DNA of 64,000 nucleotides, taken from NCBI GenBank assembly GCA_018398805.1, contig JAGFBZ010001180.1:434001-498000 (forward strand). The letters are read 5' to 3'. Shown one piece after another: positions 10,812-21,994 of the stretch; within the stretch, counting starts at the first letter, position 1, and each line of letters starts with the position of its first letter. The position numbers were made by a program, and so were the translations under genes. The notes under the pieces were generated by a model. It worked only from the letters and a program-made list of their open reading frames with translations, was not told the DNA's origin and ran no database searches. Source of the stretch: Hirundichthys speculiger (Eukaryota > Chordata > Actinopteri > Beloniformes > Exocoetidae).

Positions 10812-12575
10812 CCTCACCCACTCACTCCCTGGAGCCAGGCCTCTGGGGAAACTATGAGACTCTTCCACTGGCGCCTGGTGGCCCGGCAAAGCCTGAACTA
10901 ATTACATGGGTTCACCCTCCTGTGGGTCCACACCTGTAGGAGGGGCCATCCGAGTGGGGTGCTATGTGAGACAGGCAGCGACTAAAGGCAATGGATGAAG
11001 GCATGTGCCTTGGCGTCCTGACTGATGATCACTGAAAATGGCTCTCTGATGGGGAAGGAATCTGAGCTTGTGCACTTGGTTGAGACGTACCGACTTGATA
11101 TAGTTAGGCTCACCTCAATGCACAACATGAGTTCTGGAACCACTGTCAACTGATATCTACCTGGAGTTATGTTAAATCAGACGGTAGGGACCTGCAAAGC
11201 CCAGAGTGAAGATTTACTGGGAACGAGACGTTCACAGTTAATCGAATAATAGAGGAACCTGTCTGAAAGATCTTCAAGTTCCTGGTTAACTTGTGTGTGT
11301 ATCTAGAAGCAGCTGATGGGTACTTGCAGGTCAAGCAGACTGCCGGCAAAAACCTTGGATAAGGGAGGAATTTAATGAGGCCATGGCAAGTGACTTTCAA
11401 TTGGCCTAGAAAAGTTTCTGGAAAATCCTCAGGCAGCTCAGGCAAAGAAATCACTGCTTCATCATCACACTTTGTTAAGTGACGGTGGGGTGCTGTTGAC
11501 CTCGACTGGGGATTTTGTCAGGCAGTAGAAGGAATACTTTGATGATCTACACACAATCCCACCAACATGCCTTTCACTGAGAAAGTTGAGTGTGGATTTT
11601 GAGTTACACTATTACTAGAGCTGAGGTCACCAAGGTGTTAAACTGCACAGTGGCAGTGGATGAGGTCAGCCCTCTGATGCTGTAGGTGTCTATTGAAGAG
11701 TCTCTGCAATATTGCATGAACACTGGGGGCGGTGCTTCTGGACTGGGAGACTGAGGTGCTGGTTCTTCTCTTTGAGAAAGGGGACTGAAGGATGTGTTTC
11801 AGGTAAATGGGAATCACACTCCCCAGCTTCCTGGTATGATTTATGAAAGGATGCTGGAGAACATAGTCGAAAACTCAGATTCAGGAGGAACAATGCAGGT
11901 TCTGTCCTGGTCGTGGAGCTCTGGACCAGCTCTATACCTTCGTCAGGGACCTAGAGGTTTCTTGGAAGTTTGCCCAAATGGTATACATATGTTTGTGGAC
12001 TTGGAGAAGGTATTTGACTGTGTCTCTCTCTGTATCCTCTTGAAGGTGTGTTGCTATGGACTATTCAGTATCTGTACACATGGAGCGAGAGTTTAGTCCA
12101 TATTGCTGGGCGCAAGTCAGATTTGTTTCCAGTGAGAGTGGAACTTTGTCAGGGCTTCCCTTTACCACTGATTCTCATAACTTTTATGGGGAAAATTTCT
12201 AGGTGCAGTCAAGGAGTGGAGGGGTCTTGTTTGTGACTTTAGGATTATCTCTGTTTTTTGCAGATGGTGTGGTCCAGTTGGCTTCTTTGAGCATAATCTT
12301 CTGCTCTAACTGGAGTGTTTCAAAGCCAAATGTGAAGCAGCAGGGATGAGAACCAACACCTCCAAATCTAAGACAATTGTTCTTAGTTGGAAAAAGGTGG
12401 AAAACTCTCTTTAGATATGGAATAAGGTGGTGCCTCAAGTGAGGGAGTATCTCAAGTATCTCAGGGTCTTGTTCATGAGTGAGAAAATAGTGGAGTGGGA
12501 GATTTGCAGGCAGGGCACCATCTGCAGTAATCCAGACTCTGTACCAATCTGCTGTGGTGTGCTCATATTCACATA
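10812..12575 (+). pseudogene. Rex3-like (RTE clade) LINE, heavily decayed
   Basis: The nucleotide sequence follows a Rex3-type ORF through many stops and frameshifts. From left to right: endonuclease-region remnants with a Gly/Pro-rich lead (about 10812-11160), the linker (about 11340-11540), then the RT. The RT region includes GACTGGGAGACTGAGGTGCT followed by GAGAAAGGGGAC, then GGAGGAACAATGCAGGTTCT and TGTCCTGGTCGTGG. It continues with VDLEKVFDCVSLCIL (about 11995-12040), SESLVHIAGRKSDLFPVRVE (12080-12145) and then FMGKISRCSQGVEG. The YADD-type box region (about 12250) is destroyed: LLFADD is reduced to FFADG. Homology ends near 12575. It is non-functional. Confidence 0.8.
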
Positions 12576-12579
12576 TGAG

Positions 12580-13520
12580 CACAAGAAGTTCTCAAAATCA
12601 GTTTTTTTTTCTTCACAGCCACTTGCAGTTGTTTAGTGCAAGTGTTTTAAATGTCTGCACCACCACTACTTTTACCTACATTTATCTTGAAATGTTAGTG
12701 CTTTTATTTTTGTCTCTCCAAAAGTTAGCATACAGGTCCACTATATATGCTTTCTAATAATAGATCTGAGGTCAAATGTGGATCTGTATTTTGGTCCTTG
12801 ACATAATGACAGTTGAAAACCTCTAAAGGTGGAAAATGTGTGGAAGTTGATTAAGACCAAGGGGAACACTCCACTCGCTGCTTGGCACTTGAAGTACTCT
12901 TTACCCAGGATATGATGAGTCCAAAAGGTGCCTCTTTCCAACTATCCTATGATATACTAGAATATACTCGACAGACACAATCGACCAGGCATGCAAACAG
13001 ATGGAGGCAGAGCAGAAAAATAAAGTACCTCTTCACACTGTCAGTTAACAGTACCAGAGTGAAGAGTGGAATGGAGGAGAAGCTCTTACTGTCTGACCTC
13101 ATGAAGAGCTCTCAATGCAGGGCTTGCTGCATCCCCCCATCTCTCCAAGACTTTCACTCCTGTGGCCCATCAGGGTCAAAGCTAACCCACCGCCTAGTTT
13201 GTTCATTCTGTAATGGAGCCTAGATGGACTCCTGACGGGAATTAAAAGCCTAAAGTTGTTTTGTTTTTGTTTTTTTTTTTATCACCGCCTGCTGTTCTTA
13301 GTCCAAGTTTTAAAGTACATAGTAGCTTATAGGAATATGTGGCAATATCCTCATGACATAACATGTTGAGGAAGATGCATAGTTCGATTCAGTAGGGTGC
13401 AATAACTGCCACATGTATGGGACCAGATTTCTGAAATGGACCTATAGCCAGTATTGAAGATCATACGCAAGTAATTATTACAAAAAAAAAAAAACAGATG
13501 TGGTTCAGATTGGATTAAGA
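12580..13520. other. non-coding stretch without recognised genes
   Basis: No recognised repeat or gene. Open frames (for example 12882-13223 plus) do not resemble a known domain. Confidence 0.5.
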
Positions 13521-13525
13521 AAGTA

Positions 13526-14293
13526 AGGACCAAAAGTCAGGAAATTTGTTCACACTAATTTATTCCTTTGTTGTAACAATGCTTCTTGGCAATAAATCTT
13601 GTATCACTGGAAAGCTTGTTTACTTCCCTTTTAAATGGTGCCATATTTGTAAGGAATATATGTTTTGCTGGTGGCTCAGTGGTAGTGCTTCCACCAATCA
13701 CACGTGAGGTCTGGTCATATACATGTTATGTTCAATGGGGTTGAGGTCAGGACTGCTGCCAGAGTTTTCCATCCCAAATTCTGGAGGTAGTCCCTGATAA
13801 ACCCTGCTCTGTGGGGGTGAGCATTGTCATCTTGGAGGAAGATGAGATATGAGATTTCCACTGATTGAAGAATTTCATCCTGATACCATTTGTATGCATG
13901 TTCCTTACAAATATGGCAGCATTCCAGCGGTGTAAGATTTATTGCCACAAAGGCAAGGCAAGTTTATTTGAATAGCATAATTCATACACAAGGCAACTCA
14001 ATGTGCTTTACAAAGGCGAAAAGACATAAAAGCATGTTTAAAAAGCAATTAAAACAGTTAAGTTTAAAAAGACGAGAATAAAAACATTTAAAAGACAAGA
14101 ATAAAAGGTTACAGATTAAAATGATTGTGTGTACGCTGCAGTAAAGAATAATGTTTTCAGCCCTGATTTAAATGTGCTGAGAGTTTGAACAGACCTCAGA
14201 CGTTCAGGAAGTGTGTTCCACAGGTGAGGAGCATAAGCATTGTTACAACAAAGAAATAATCTACGATTCACAAATGTCCTTACTTTTTGTGCT
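13526..14293 (-). mobile_element. Tc1/mariner element, deleted, interrupted by a LINE tail
   Basis: Inverted ends are readable at both sides: left AGGACCAAAAGTCAGGAAAT, right (reverse complement) AGCACAAAAAGTAAGGACAT. Both arms continue into CTTTGTTGTAACAATGCT and GGCAATAAATCTT. TA flanks both ends (13524-13525, 14294-14295). A transposase remnant on the minus strand (13715-13948) has DNAHPHRAGFIRDYLQNLG, which is the second catalytic Asp block of a Tc1/mariner DDE/D transposase, followed by a decayed tail. A LINE 3' region occupies about 13950-14231 and separates the right-hand arm, so the LINE landed after the mariner. Confidence 0.85.
13950..14231 (-). mobile_element. LINE 3'-region fragment inserted in the mariner element
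   Basis: Antisense sequence begins GGCAAGGCAAGTTTATTTGA and contains CAATGTGCTTTACAAAGG, the signature of the 3' end of abundant fish L2-like LINEs (sense ending ...AAATAAACTTGCCTTGCC). The inner part (14160-14231) corresponds to the last coding block of such elements. It splits the mariner arm: AAGATTTATTGCC lies left of it and AGCATTGTTACAAC right of it. Confidence 0.65.
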
Positions 14294-14307
14294 TAGTTTA
14301 ACAGCCT

Positions 14308-15113
14308 TTAACCCTCCTGTTATGTTCATTTCCCAGGAACAGCAATCATGTTCCCAAGTCTATTTGACCCGGGGCATGTTTGATAATCTAGAAGTGTCTA
14401 ATGAGATATAAACATTGTTTATATCTCATTATTAACTACATCACTAACTAGTTCAATCAATATTCAGTGCATTGTTAGTCTTTACCTCTCACAGATCATA
14501 GTTCAGTGGGAATAATTCACTTGTTTCTTTTAATGAATGTTGAAAGACCTATCTATAAAATACAATAGTTGAATCTGACATTGATTTATTTTGTTATTAT
14601 TCCATATTTTGGACTTTTTCTTTTGATGGGATGATGCTGATAAATCTATTGGATTTTCAGTGAAAGAAAATGTAAGAATTGTTTTTGAACCAGAAATGAA
14701 CAAAATAAGAAAAATCCTAATAAAAGATTAACAATATGAACATGGTGTATATATATTTGGGGCAGTGAGGCTCTTGGGCTGTGGTGTCTGTGAAAGCAGA
14801 CATGGAAGACTCAGAGGTCCTGTTCCTGCTTACCAGCAGCTCAGCAGAGAGTTCACACTGGTTGTTTTGGACCGTTCCAACCACCGTGAGTTTTCTCTGT
14901 AGAAGCTGCCCTCTAAAATTACGTGTCATGTCAAGCACAACCCAAGGGAGAGGGTGTCTGTGGGTGTGAAACTGGGGGGAAATGGGGGTCACAGTTGCAA
15001 AAACAACATATTGTTTTAGACACTTATAACCCCTTTTATTCTCTATTTTGGCTGCCGGGTCAAACTGACCCGAACTCACCCGAACATGGAGAGGGAGGTT
15101 GCAAATACGTTAA
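14308..15113 (-). mobile_element. piggyBac-type element, internally deleted
   Basis: The left end is TTAA followed by CCCTCCTGTTATGTTC (14308-14327), the piggyBac target site and terminal repeat style. A subterminal 'GACCCGGGGCATG' block follows. The right end has the mirrored GGGTCAAACTGACCCGAAC (15058-15076) and then GAGAGGGAGGTT; a TTAA occurs at 15110-15113. Only a short transposase segment survives between them. The right border is less certain than the left. The element sits 12 bp from the end of the mariner element. Confidence 0.7.
14717..15079 (-). pseudogene. piggyBac transposase fragment (PGBD-like)
   Basis: The minus-strand frame of 120 codons contains LPWVVLDMTRNFRGQLLQRK, then KLTVVGTVQNN, ELSAELLVSRNR and FTDTTAQEPHCPK. 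In piggyBac transposases this block (VVLDLT..., LLxRKLTxVGTxRxNKxELPxELL...F...TT) lies in the C-terminal half of the DDD catalytic domain. The expected 'DNFFTS' segment between LDMTRN and LLQRK is deleted. Full-length transposases are about 550-600 residues, so this is a remnant only. Confidence 0.75.
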
Positions 15114-15234
15114 ATGAACCATTTTCATTTTATATATTGATTACACTAATTAAGCCAAGCAGAAGAAATTTTATCCTGAAAAAAAATGTTTAAAACTGTT
15201 TCTTTTAGATTTTTAATTTTCAAAAAGGGTGAAT

Positions 15235-15725
15235 CTGACCTGCAACAAAATTGAGTGCAATGCAAAAAAAATCTGTAGTGAGTTGAATGAAGTGATAGAC
15301 AGCACTTCCTGATGTGAGATAGTGGTTGTTGGGGGAGACTTGAATGGTCATATTGATGAAAGGAACAGATGAGAAAAAAAGTGATGGGCAAGTATGGTGT
15401 GAAGAAAAACAGGACTTTGTAAGAAGTGTGGAAATGGCTGTGGTGAATATGTATTTCAAGAAGACGGAGGAACACAGGGTGACATAGAGGAGTGGCTGCA
15501 GGAGCATGCAGGTGGATGGTATTCTTTGTGGAAGATGCAATCTGAAAGGTATTGGTGACTGCAAGGTGGTGACGGGGGAGAGTGTAGCCAGACAGCAGAG
15601 CATGGGCACATGAAGGCTGAGTCTGGTGGTACAAAAGAGGAAAAGAGCAAAAGAAAGAGATGAGTGGTGGAAGCTGAAGAAAGAGAGATGTTGTGGGACA
15701 AATTATCACTGAAACTGGGTAATTT
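15235..15725 (+). pseudogene. RTE-type LINE endonuclease fragment (CFDP2-like repeat)
   Basis: Plus-strand translation across about 15235-15725 gives IVVGGDLNGHIDERNR, then MAVVNMYFKKTEEHRVT, MQVDGILCGRCNLKGIGDCK and VVTGESVARQQSM, ending with RDEWWKLKKE. This is the C-terminal half of an endonuclease/exonuclease/phosphatase domain as found in RTE-group LINEs, often mis-annotated as craniofacial development protein 2-like. Stops interrupt it and the RT domain is absent. The 187-codon minus-strand frame across the same bases is only its antisense. Confidence 0.75.
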
Positions 15726-16339
15726 ATTCAGAATTTAAAATGATGTAGAAGCAGTTAATTAGTAGACAATGTGTTGTGGACGATAATGTTATTAGATTGT
15801 TGATTCTTGTTGAAAGTGCCACTGTGACTCAGTTTGAATGTACATTTCAGAGAATCAAAAGGTGTCCGTGGCTTCTACTATTGCGTACCAAATATCATTT
15901 ATTCATGTATGTGTTTCCTCTGACTGGAGTCTCCTCTCCCACTTCCTCCTGCCGTCTTGTTTTCCAGTGATGACATATCACATTGAAGGATGCAGTCATA
16001 TCAGGGGTTATGTAGGGTTAAATTCAAGCACTCTCATCGATGCAGCAATTATGTGGGCATTTAAGAGCTACTGAGATTGCTTTATTCACTTCTAGGAGCT
16101 ATTTTGCTGCATTTCATGCAAATGTGACCACAAGGAAAGTGATTCACTTATTGTTTTACGTCTCTACTATTTATTAAATTCCCTTCTTCCACTTTATCGA
16201 CCACTCCAAGTTCCTCTTTTTACCCAACCTCTTCCCTTCTGTCTTTCTCTTTAGACTCCTTTATCTCACCAACCCTTCCATCCCCTTTGTCCACGTTTTC
16301 CAATCTACCACAACACTTCTCTTCAACGATTGAAATCTT

Positions 16340-16340
16340 C

Positions 16341-16371
<31 letters not shown>
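16340..16371. repeat. (CT)n microsatellite
   Basis: CT dinucleotide run with one CG interruption. Confidence 0.9.
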
Positions 16372-16829
16372 CGAGTCAGGTGACACCAGCCAGACCACTA
16401 ATTAGAATTCTGTCACTAAGTAAATGCATTGTGACCAGTGGCTGACAGGTTTGTGTATGTGTGTGTGTGTCCACACGTGTGTTAGTGTGTGACAGTTTGG
16501 GCAGCTTGTTGGCGGTGACGATGGCAGCCGCCTGGCATTTTTAACGTGGCAAGGTGCTGCTGTCGCCACTGACCTGACAGTCATTTAAATTACACAGAGG
16601 ATGGCTGCTCTGTGTGTGCGCGTCTGTGTGTGTGTGTGTGTGTATTTGGAGACAATGAGAGAGAAATTGAGCCCGGACCATTAGTAGCTGTGGATAATTT
16701 ACTGACTTGCAGGCTGACTGATTGTATGTAGTTGACTGGCTGACTCACTGACTCATTGTCGGAAAACTGACAGACAGACAGATAGGCAAGACTTGCTTAC
16801 CATGTCAACTCACCAGTATAACATAAATC

Positions 16830-16831
16830 TT

Positions 16832-16862
<31 letters not shown>

Positions 16863-16864
16863 TT
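16830..16864. repeat. (TTTA)n microsatellite
   Basis: About nine tandem TTTA units. Confidence 0.95.
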
Positions 16865-18083
16865 CGGTTTGCTCACACATTTCTTCATGCAAACTGGGAG
16901 AAAACACAATGTAAGTACAGTGAGAGATGAGAGGAGTGGAAATGTAATGGTAGAAAAACTTGAAAATCAATTTCTGCAGCTTGATTTTACAAAAAGAAGA
17001 AGAAAAATGAAAATATGACACTGAGAGTGGAAAAGTGGATAATCTACAAACAGTATTTACGTGTTTTCATCCTCACTGTGTTATCAGGTTAAAAATGCCA
17101 AGCCAACAGAAAAACTGATAAATCTCTTTGTTAAGCAGAACTATCGCGTCGAAGCCATCAGGGTTCCAATATTCTGACGCTCGGCTTTCTGCTTTTTTTT
17201 TTTAAGTTCTGTTTGTTTGGAACAAATGTAAATTACTGTTTCCAACAGCATGTCAAGATTAAGTTAAAAATGTGATCCCTGGGAATTAAAATTTGCAGAA
17301 AACTGTTGTTATATTCATAATAGGCCAGCATTTGTGAATTCACCAGTTTTGGAGCATTTTTAAAAAGCCACTTTCAACTCAGTTTAGCTGAAAATTAAGA
17401 AGAGAATATACGATTTTACATATATCTGCAATATAATGGGGATTGTGCAGGATGAAGCATGTTTCTGGCAGAGTTCCAGTAAAACTTCTGAAAATTATGT
17501 TTGTATAAAATATTGCACATCACATCTAGAATTCTTAGTTTTGATGAATAATTAGTGATTTCTAAATCTGACTATGTTTCCCTAGCTTTTAAATGGTTTT
17601 CAGTGATTACCCCAGTTAGTCAGAGATTGTTTTTAGTTTCTTAACCTAAACTAAGCCTTTCAAAATTTCTACGCAATTATCTTATAGCAACTACGAGCTT
17701 GCTGCAATCATCTTGCAAAATTGTTGTAGGACATGTACATTTAAAACACAGTTGTTCAGCTGTGGTTTGGCAGAACCGTTCAAGTTTGAGGCACTTCTAA
17801 GATGTAATATTTGACCGTCTTTCAACAGACATCTATTGAGATTAACATAACTGCTTGAACTGCAGAGCAAAAGCTACAACTTCAATAATCATTTTACAAC
17901 TTTACAACATGGAGGACAAAAACAGTCATAGTCTAAAACTAATACTCAAAATAACAAAAAAGACAATATAAAAACACAATCAGATGGTTTATTAACAGCC
18001 TTGGTCTCATGAGCACTAGTAAACTCTAGTTTTTCTCTCCCACTTTTTAACATAATTGATGCAAAATTAAGCTCTAAACTAGC

Positions 18084-18450
18084 GGTTCTCAACTACTTTA
18101 TTGTTATTACTATGAAAAAAAAATCATGATCCTCTAATGATAATTACAAAGCCTTGGCCAGCTGAGTGAAATGGTTGATCTGATGCCCATTCAAATTCTT
18201 GTTATGCCATCTCCCTGGTGCTTCAGCATCAAATCATTCATTTTACCAAAACAGTCAACCAGGTATAAGATGTCTTATATGATGCAACAGGGCAACAACA
18301 TTTCTCTTCAAGCAGCATCTACGCCCAAAGAAATGCTAGGACTGTTGTGAACAACTCACAGAGACTCACCAAACACTTCTTTCTGAGAGCCAGTTCACCT
18401 TGTTGTGGAGACGCGAGCGCTGACTCGTATCATCGCTACACGGCTGTCTG
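18084..18450 (-). pseudogene. possible hAT (ZBED-like) transposase relic
   Basis: On the minus strand, about 18180-18290, one frame reads DILYLVDCFGKMNDLMLKHQ followed by GDG. This resembles the 'LADIFxKxNxLNxxLQG' segment of ZBED5/FAM200-like hAT transposases. Upstream, about 18340-18400, ELALRKKCLVSLCELFTTVL might belong to the same relic. The plus-strand sequence GCGGTTCTCAAC at 18085-18096 looks like a hAT terminal repeat. There are stops and no second terminus. Weak, by-eye similarity only. Confidence 0.35.
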
Positions 18451-18479
18451 AAGAGTCGGCCGTGTGGCGCATGGGCCTT

Positions 18480-21400
18480 GATTTTACTCACGTTTTTCAC
18501 TGCTACTCCGAGTTACTTGTGGAGAGAAGAACTGATGTTTTTAGCCACTAAGTTATGCCGGTGCAAAACTGTACCACCCCTCGCTGTGAAACTCTACTTT
18601 ATAATGTTATGGGGAAAGTTTTGCGAACCTTTTCTGTTTCCACAGCCTTGTCAACACATTAAAGGAGACCTATTTACTGATATCAGCATGACATGACATG
18701 ACATTTCATCTACCATTAGAATTCAATTCCTGAAAGAAAAAGTGGCCAAAGAAAAGAGAAATTACATTTAAATATTAGACAATTAAATGAACCAAACAAT
18801 ATGGAGTTTTATTTTGAAAGGCAATATAATGCAGGCCAACTTAAAGGTAAACAGACGAGTCCCTTAAAGGAAAATGCCACTTTGAGGCACTACCAGCAGA
18901 CAATCCACAATGACAGCAGCATGGTAAAACACATCTAATGCATCTCTGTGGAGTTTTACTGCTTCTCGTACAGCAGCACACACATGTGACACATGACTGC
19001 ACATGCATACACAAAAACACAAACAAACCAGTGATCGGACCGCTTGAGATTCACATTTTTGTTTGTGTTTCACAACAACCTTACTCACACGGTGTGTAGA
19101 TATTTATTATTCACTCTTTTGTTTTGCACTCAGACAACATGCTTGCTGCTGCAGAGGCGAGGAAGGAGGAAGGAAGTGGTGCGGGGAGTCGGGGGGGGTG
19201 GGGGGGGGGGGGGGGGGGGTAGATAAATAACAGTGATAAGTCTTGTCTTGTCAGAGGAGAGGAGAAGGGCTGAGTGACATACGATTGGTCTCCCGGTCGT
19301 GAAATATGCATGGCTTTTTCAGCAGCCAGAAGAGAGGAGTTAATTTAGGCCCCTCGCTATGCTCGGGGTAATTAAAAGAGATGATCGATAGTCCCCCCAC
19401 CCATCCACCCCCGGGACTGATAACAACCGCCACACACACATGCGAGCACAAGCAAACAGGCGCTAACAATGCACAGGCTACTGCAAGGAGTGCACAAGTA
19501 CACAGCAGTGCACACTCCCCCTTCAGAAGCACGGAAAGAAACAAAAAATAAAGAAGCAGACAGAGTACAGAACAATGGCCTCCCATGAAAGACAAAAAAT
19601 GTGTCTTTACTGAAAACTGGAATTTTAGTGTACCCAATTTTTTACTGTGATTTCTGCCACTGATGATGTTTTTCTTTCTTTTCTTTATTTAAAATGTTAT
19701 TTTTTGAATCAAACATGACATTTTTACCATAAGAGACTACAATATAAACTGAATTCAGATTACAGCACACAATTTTATAGCTCACTGGAAATATAACAAT
19801 GAATCAAAACCATTCTCTTAAACATTATCTAAGAAGAGTCACAGATTATTAACAAAGCTTGTATAGCTGGAACTACCACAGTGAGAACTAAATGGTTCCA
19901 AACTTTCTTTTTTGTCAACTTTTACAACACAGTCTTTACTAACCATACATTGTTAAACAGTTCAATAAAACATTCACTGTACATGTCTCAAAAGGAAGGT
20001 TTCCATTAGTGTGGAGTAAAACCCACAGGGCTGAAGTCCTCCTTGGTACTTTCAGCTGTTGTCTCAACATTTAAACTGTTGGACTTGATGGGTTCCACAG
20101 ACTTGGCAGAATATCACTCCATACCACTGCACAAATAAAAGCAGAAGACAAAAAGAAAAAAAAAAAAACTATAACTACAAAATTAACATTGAAGGATCTG
20201 TGCTGATACAGTAGCCTGTGTCTTTCTGAATTTACTGGCAACTGCCAGTAAGGGTCACATTGAAAAAGAGCTTCTCAGAAAGATTGACACGGCCTCTGAT
20301 AAAATCAGAAAACAGGTGGCTCGTTATCAAACGCATTCATAATGTGAGCCAGAAATGAGAGAAATCTGGTTTTACAGTACTTAATAGTGATTTTGAGTCA
20401 CCAAAGATTTTTACATTTTAATAATTTATGTTTTAAACTTTTCTGCATTCCAATTTTTATAAATGTAGTGTTTCAATACGCTTCAGTGGGCTTACAGTAT
20501 CCTTAGCTGACTGATGGATTTTTGAAAAACAACAAAGTAAGCATCATGAGTGTGTTTTTGTCATTTGTGCGTTGTGAATTACAAGTCCTGCTGTTTTTTT
20601 TGGGATGCTGATTTGCACGGTGCCATTTCTGATAAAGAGGCAGAGAAGAGGTGAGCTCAGTTCTCCAATCTCTTCCATAAACCGGCACTCTGTCATCAAT
20701 ATTGTAGCGGAATCCATACTGCAGGACTAGAAGACTAATTAGAGCCAGCTCTAAATTATTTAACTCCCTCTGATTTTATCGATTCGTCCGTTCAAAGCTG
20801 CGACTCAGTGCTGTAAAATTGACTCTGCTGAAAGAGACATGCTCGTCTGCTGGTTTATGGCTGTCAGCACATGGACAGTGATGTACTAATACAGCTGCCT
20901 CGCACACAGAAACGGCCCTAACAGAGAGAGACAGACAGTAAAGCATCACGCGTGCACACGTGCGCACACTCGCCAGTGATGAGGCGGGGTGGCATGCCAC
21001 CAACAGGTCTCCGCATTAACCTGCTTTAACAGTTTTGTAAAATAAGCACACTCATTTAGCACGCGCGCTCGTTCACACACACTAATTATGTGTCTCTCAA
21101 TTAACACAGATCTCCATGTGGAGTGCATGGAGCCCCAGGGATCCAGTTAGCCACCTGTTACTAATATCTCAAGTCGAGCGTGATAGCATCAGTACACAGA
21201 TGCACACACACGCGCGGTCCTCAATACTGGCCTGCAATAAACACACCAGCAGCAGTAAACAGCTACATACTGGAGCGGGCCGGGCTGTTAGACGGTTGCC
21301 AAACTGGTTAATTACCTAATTGGTTAACTGCTGAAAGATTACACTCAGATGAGTGGGACTCAATAGAGCGGCCATACAGGTTAGCAAGCATCTATGACTG

Positions 21401-21990
21401 ACAGGAGTGAGAAATGATTTCATAGGCTGGGAGGAATATAAAGAGCTGCGATTAACCAGTCAGATCAGATGGCCATTGATCTTTCAGTCCTGGAGGTTAG
21501 TTTGAGCTTTCTTCATCTGACTGGGACTGATATTGAGTTGTTTGTCTATGTTTTGATGTATGCATTGATTTTGAAGTACTGCTTTGAAATACAACTTTCT
21601 TTCAGTACATAAAGGAAAGGCAATCAAAGGAAACAATTTCAGTTTGCATTGGTAATTTACAATTTTGTATTTGCTATTTTTTCTGAATGTCACAACAACA
21701 ATATCTATAGAGTCATACTTTAATCAAAGCCAAATCTAAGCCAAATTTGAGTCACATATCTATGCAAGTCAGTCAACATTTTGGGGAGTAGTGCTAAGTA
21801 TTGTGTTGAAATATATTCCCTTTTTTAGATTTGGGAGGCAGCTGGATTCAGGAGATCAACCATCTTTCCAGGCTTCGGAGAAGCAGTGGTTTGTAGAAAT
21901 AAGTGTCCTACACTACAGCTGCTGCCGTGGGCCTCATCTTTCTGAAAGATAATTAGAAAAAGAAGGAAAAAGTATTCTGCTAATATGTGA
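18480..21990. other. non-coding stretch without recognised genes
   Basis: Contains a poly(G) tract (19191-19219) and scattered CA/GT runs. 20700-21480 is less AT-rich and non-repetitive and could be a conserved non-coding element, but no conservation data are available here. Confidence 0.5.
19191..19219. repeat. poly(G) tract
   Basis: 28 G in 29 positions (one T). Potential G-quadruplex; also a spot prone to assembly error. Confidence 0.9.
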
Positions 21991-21994
21991 AATA

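Larger units (their letters stand above)
15726..18080. other. non-coding stretch with simple repeats
   Basis: Contains (CT)n at 16340-16371, GT runs near 16452 and 16625, and (TTTA)n at 16830-16864. No recognisable coding similarity. Confidence 0.6.

Noticed and set aside
15146..15709. 187-codon minus-strand frame as a novel protein
   Set aside because: It is exactly antisense to the RTE-type endonuclease fragment, whose plus-strand translation has clear family motifs.
14308..16021. A single piggyBac element reaching the TTAA at 16018
   Set aside because: The mirrored GGGTCAAACTGACCC subterminal block is already present near 15058-15072 and the RTE fragment beyond is unrelated; the 16018 site looks coincidental.
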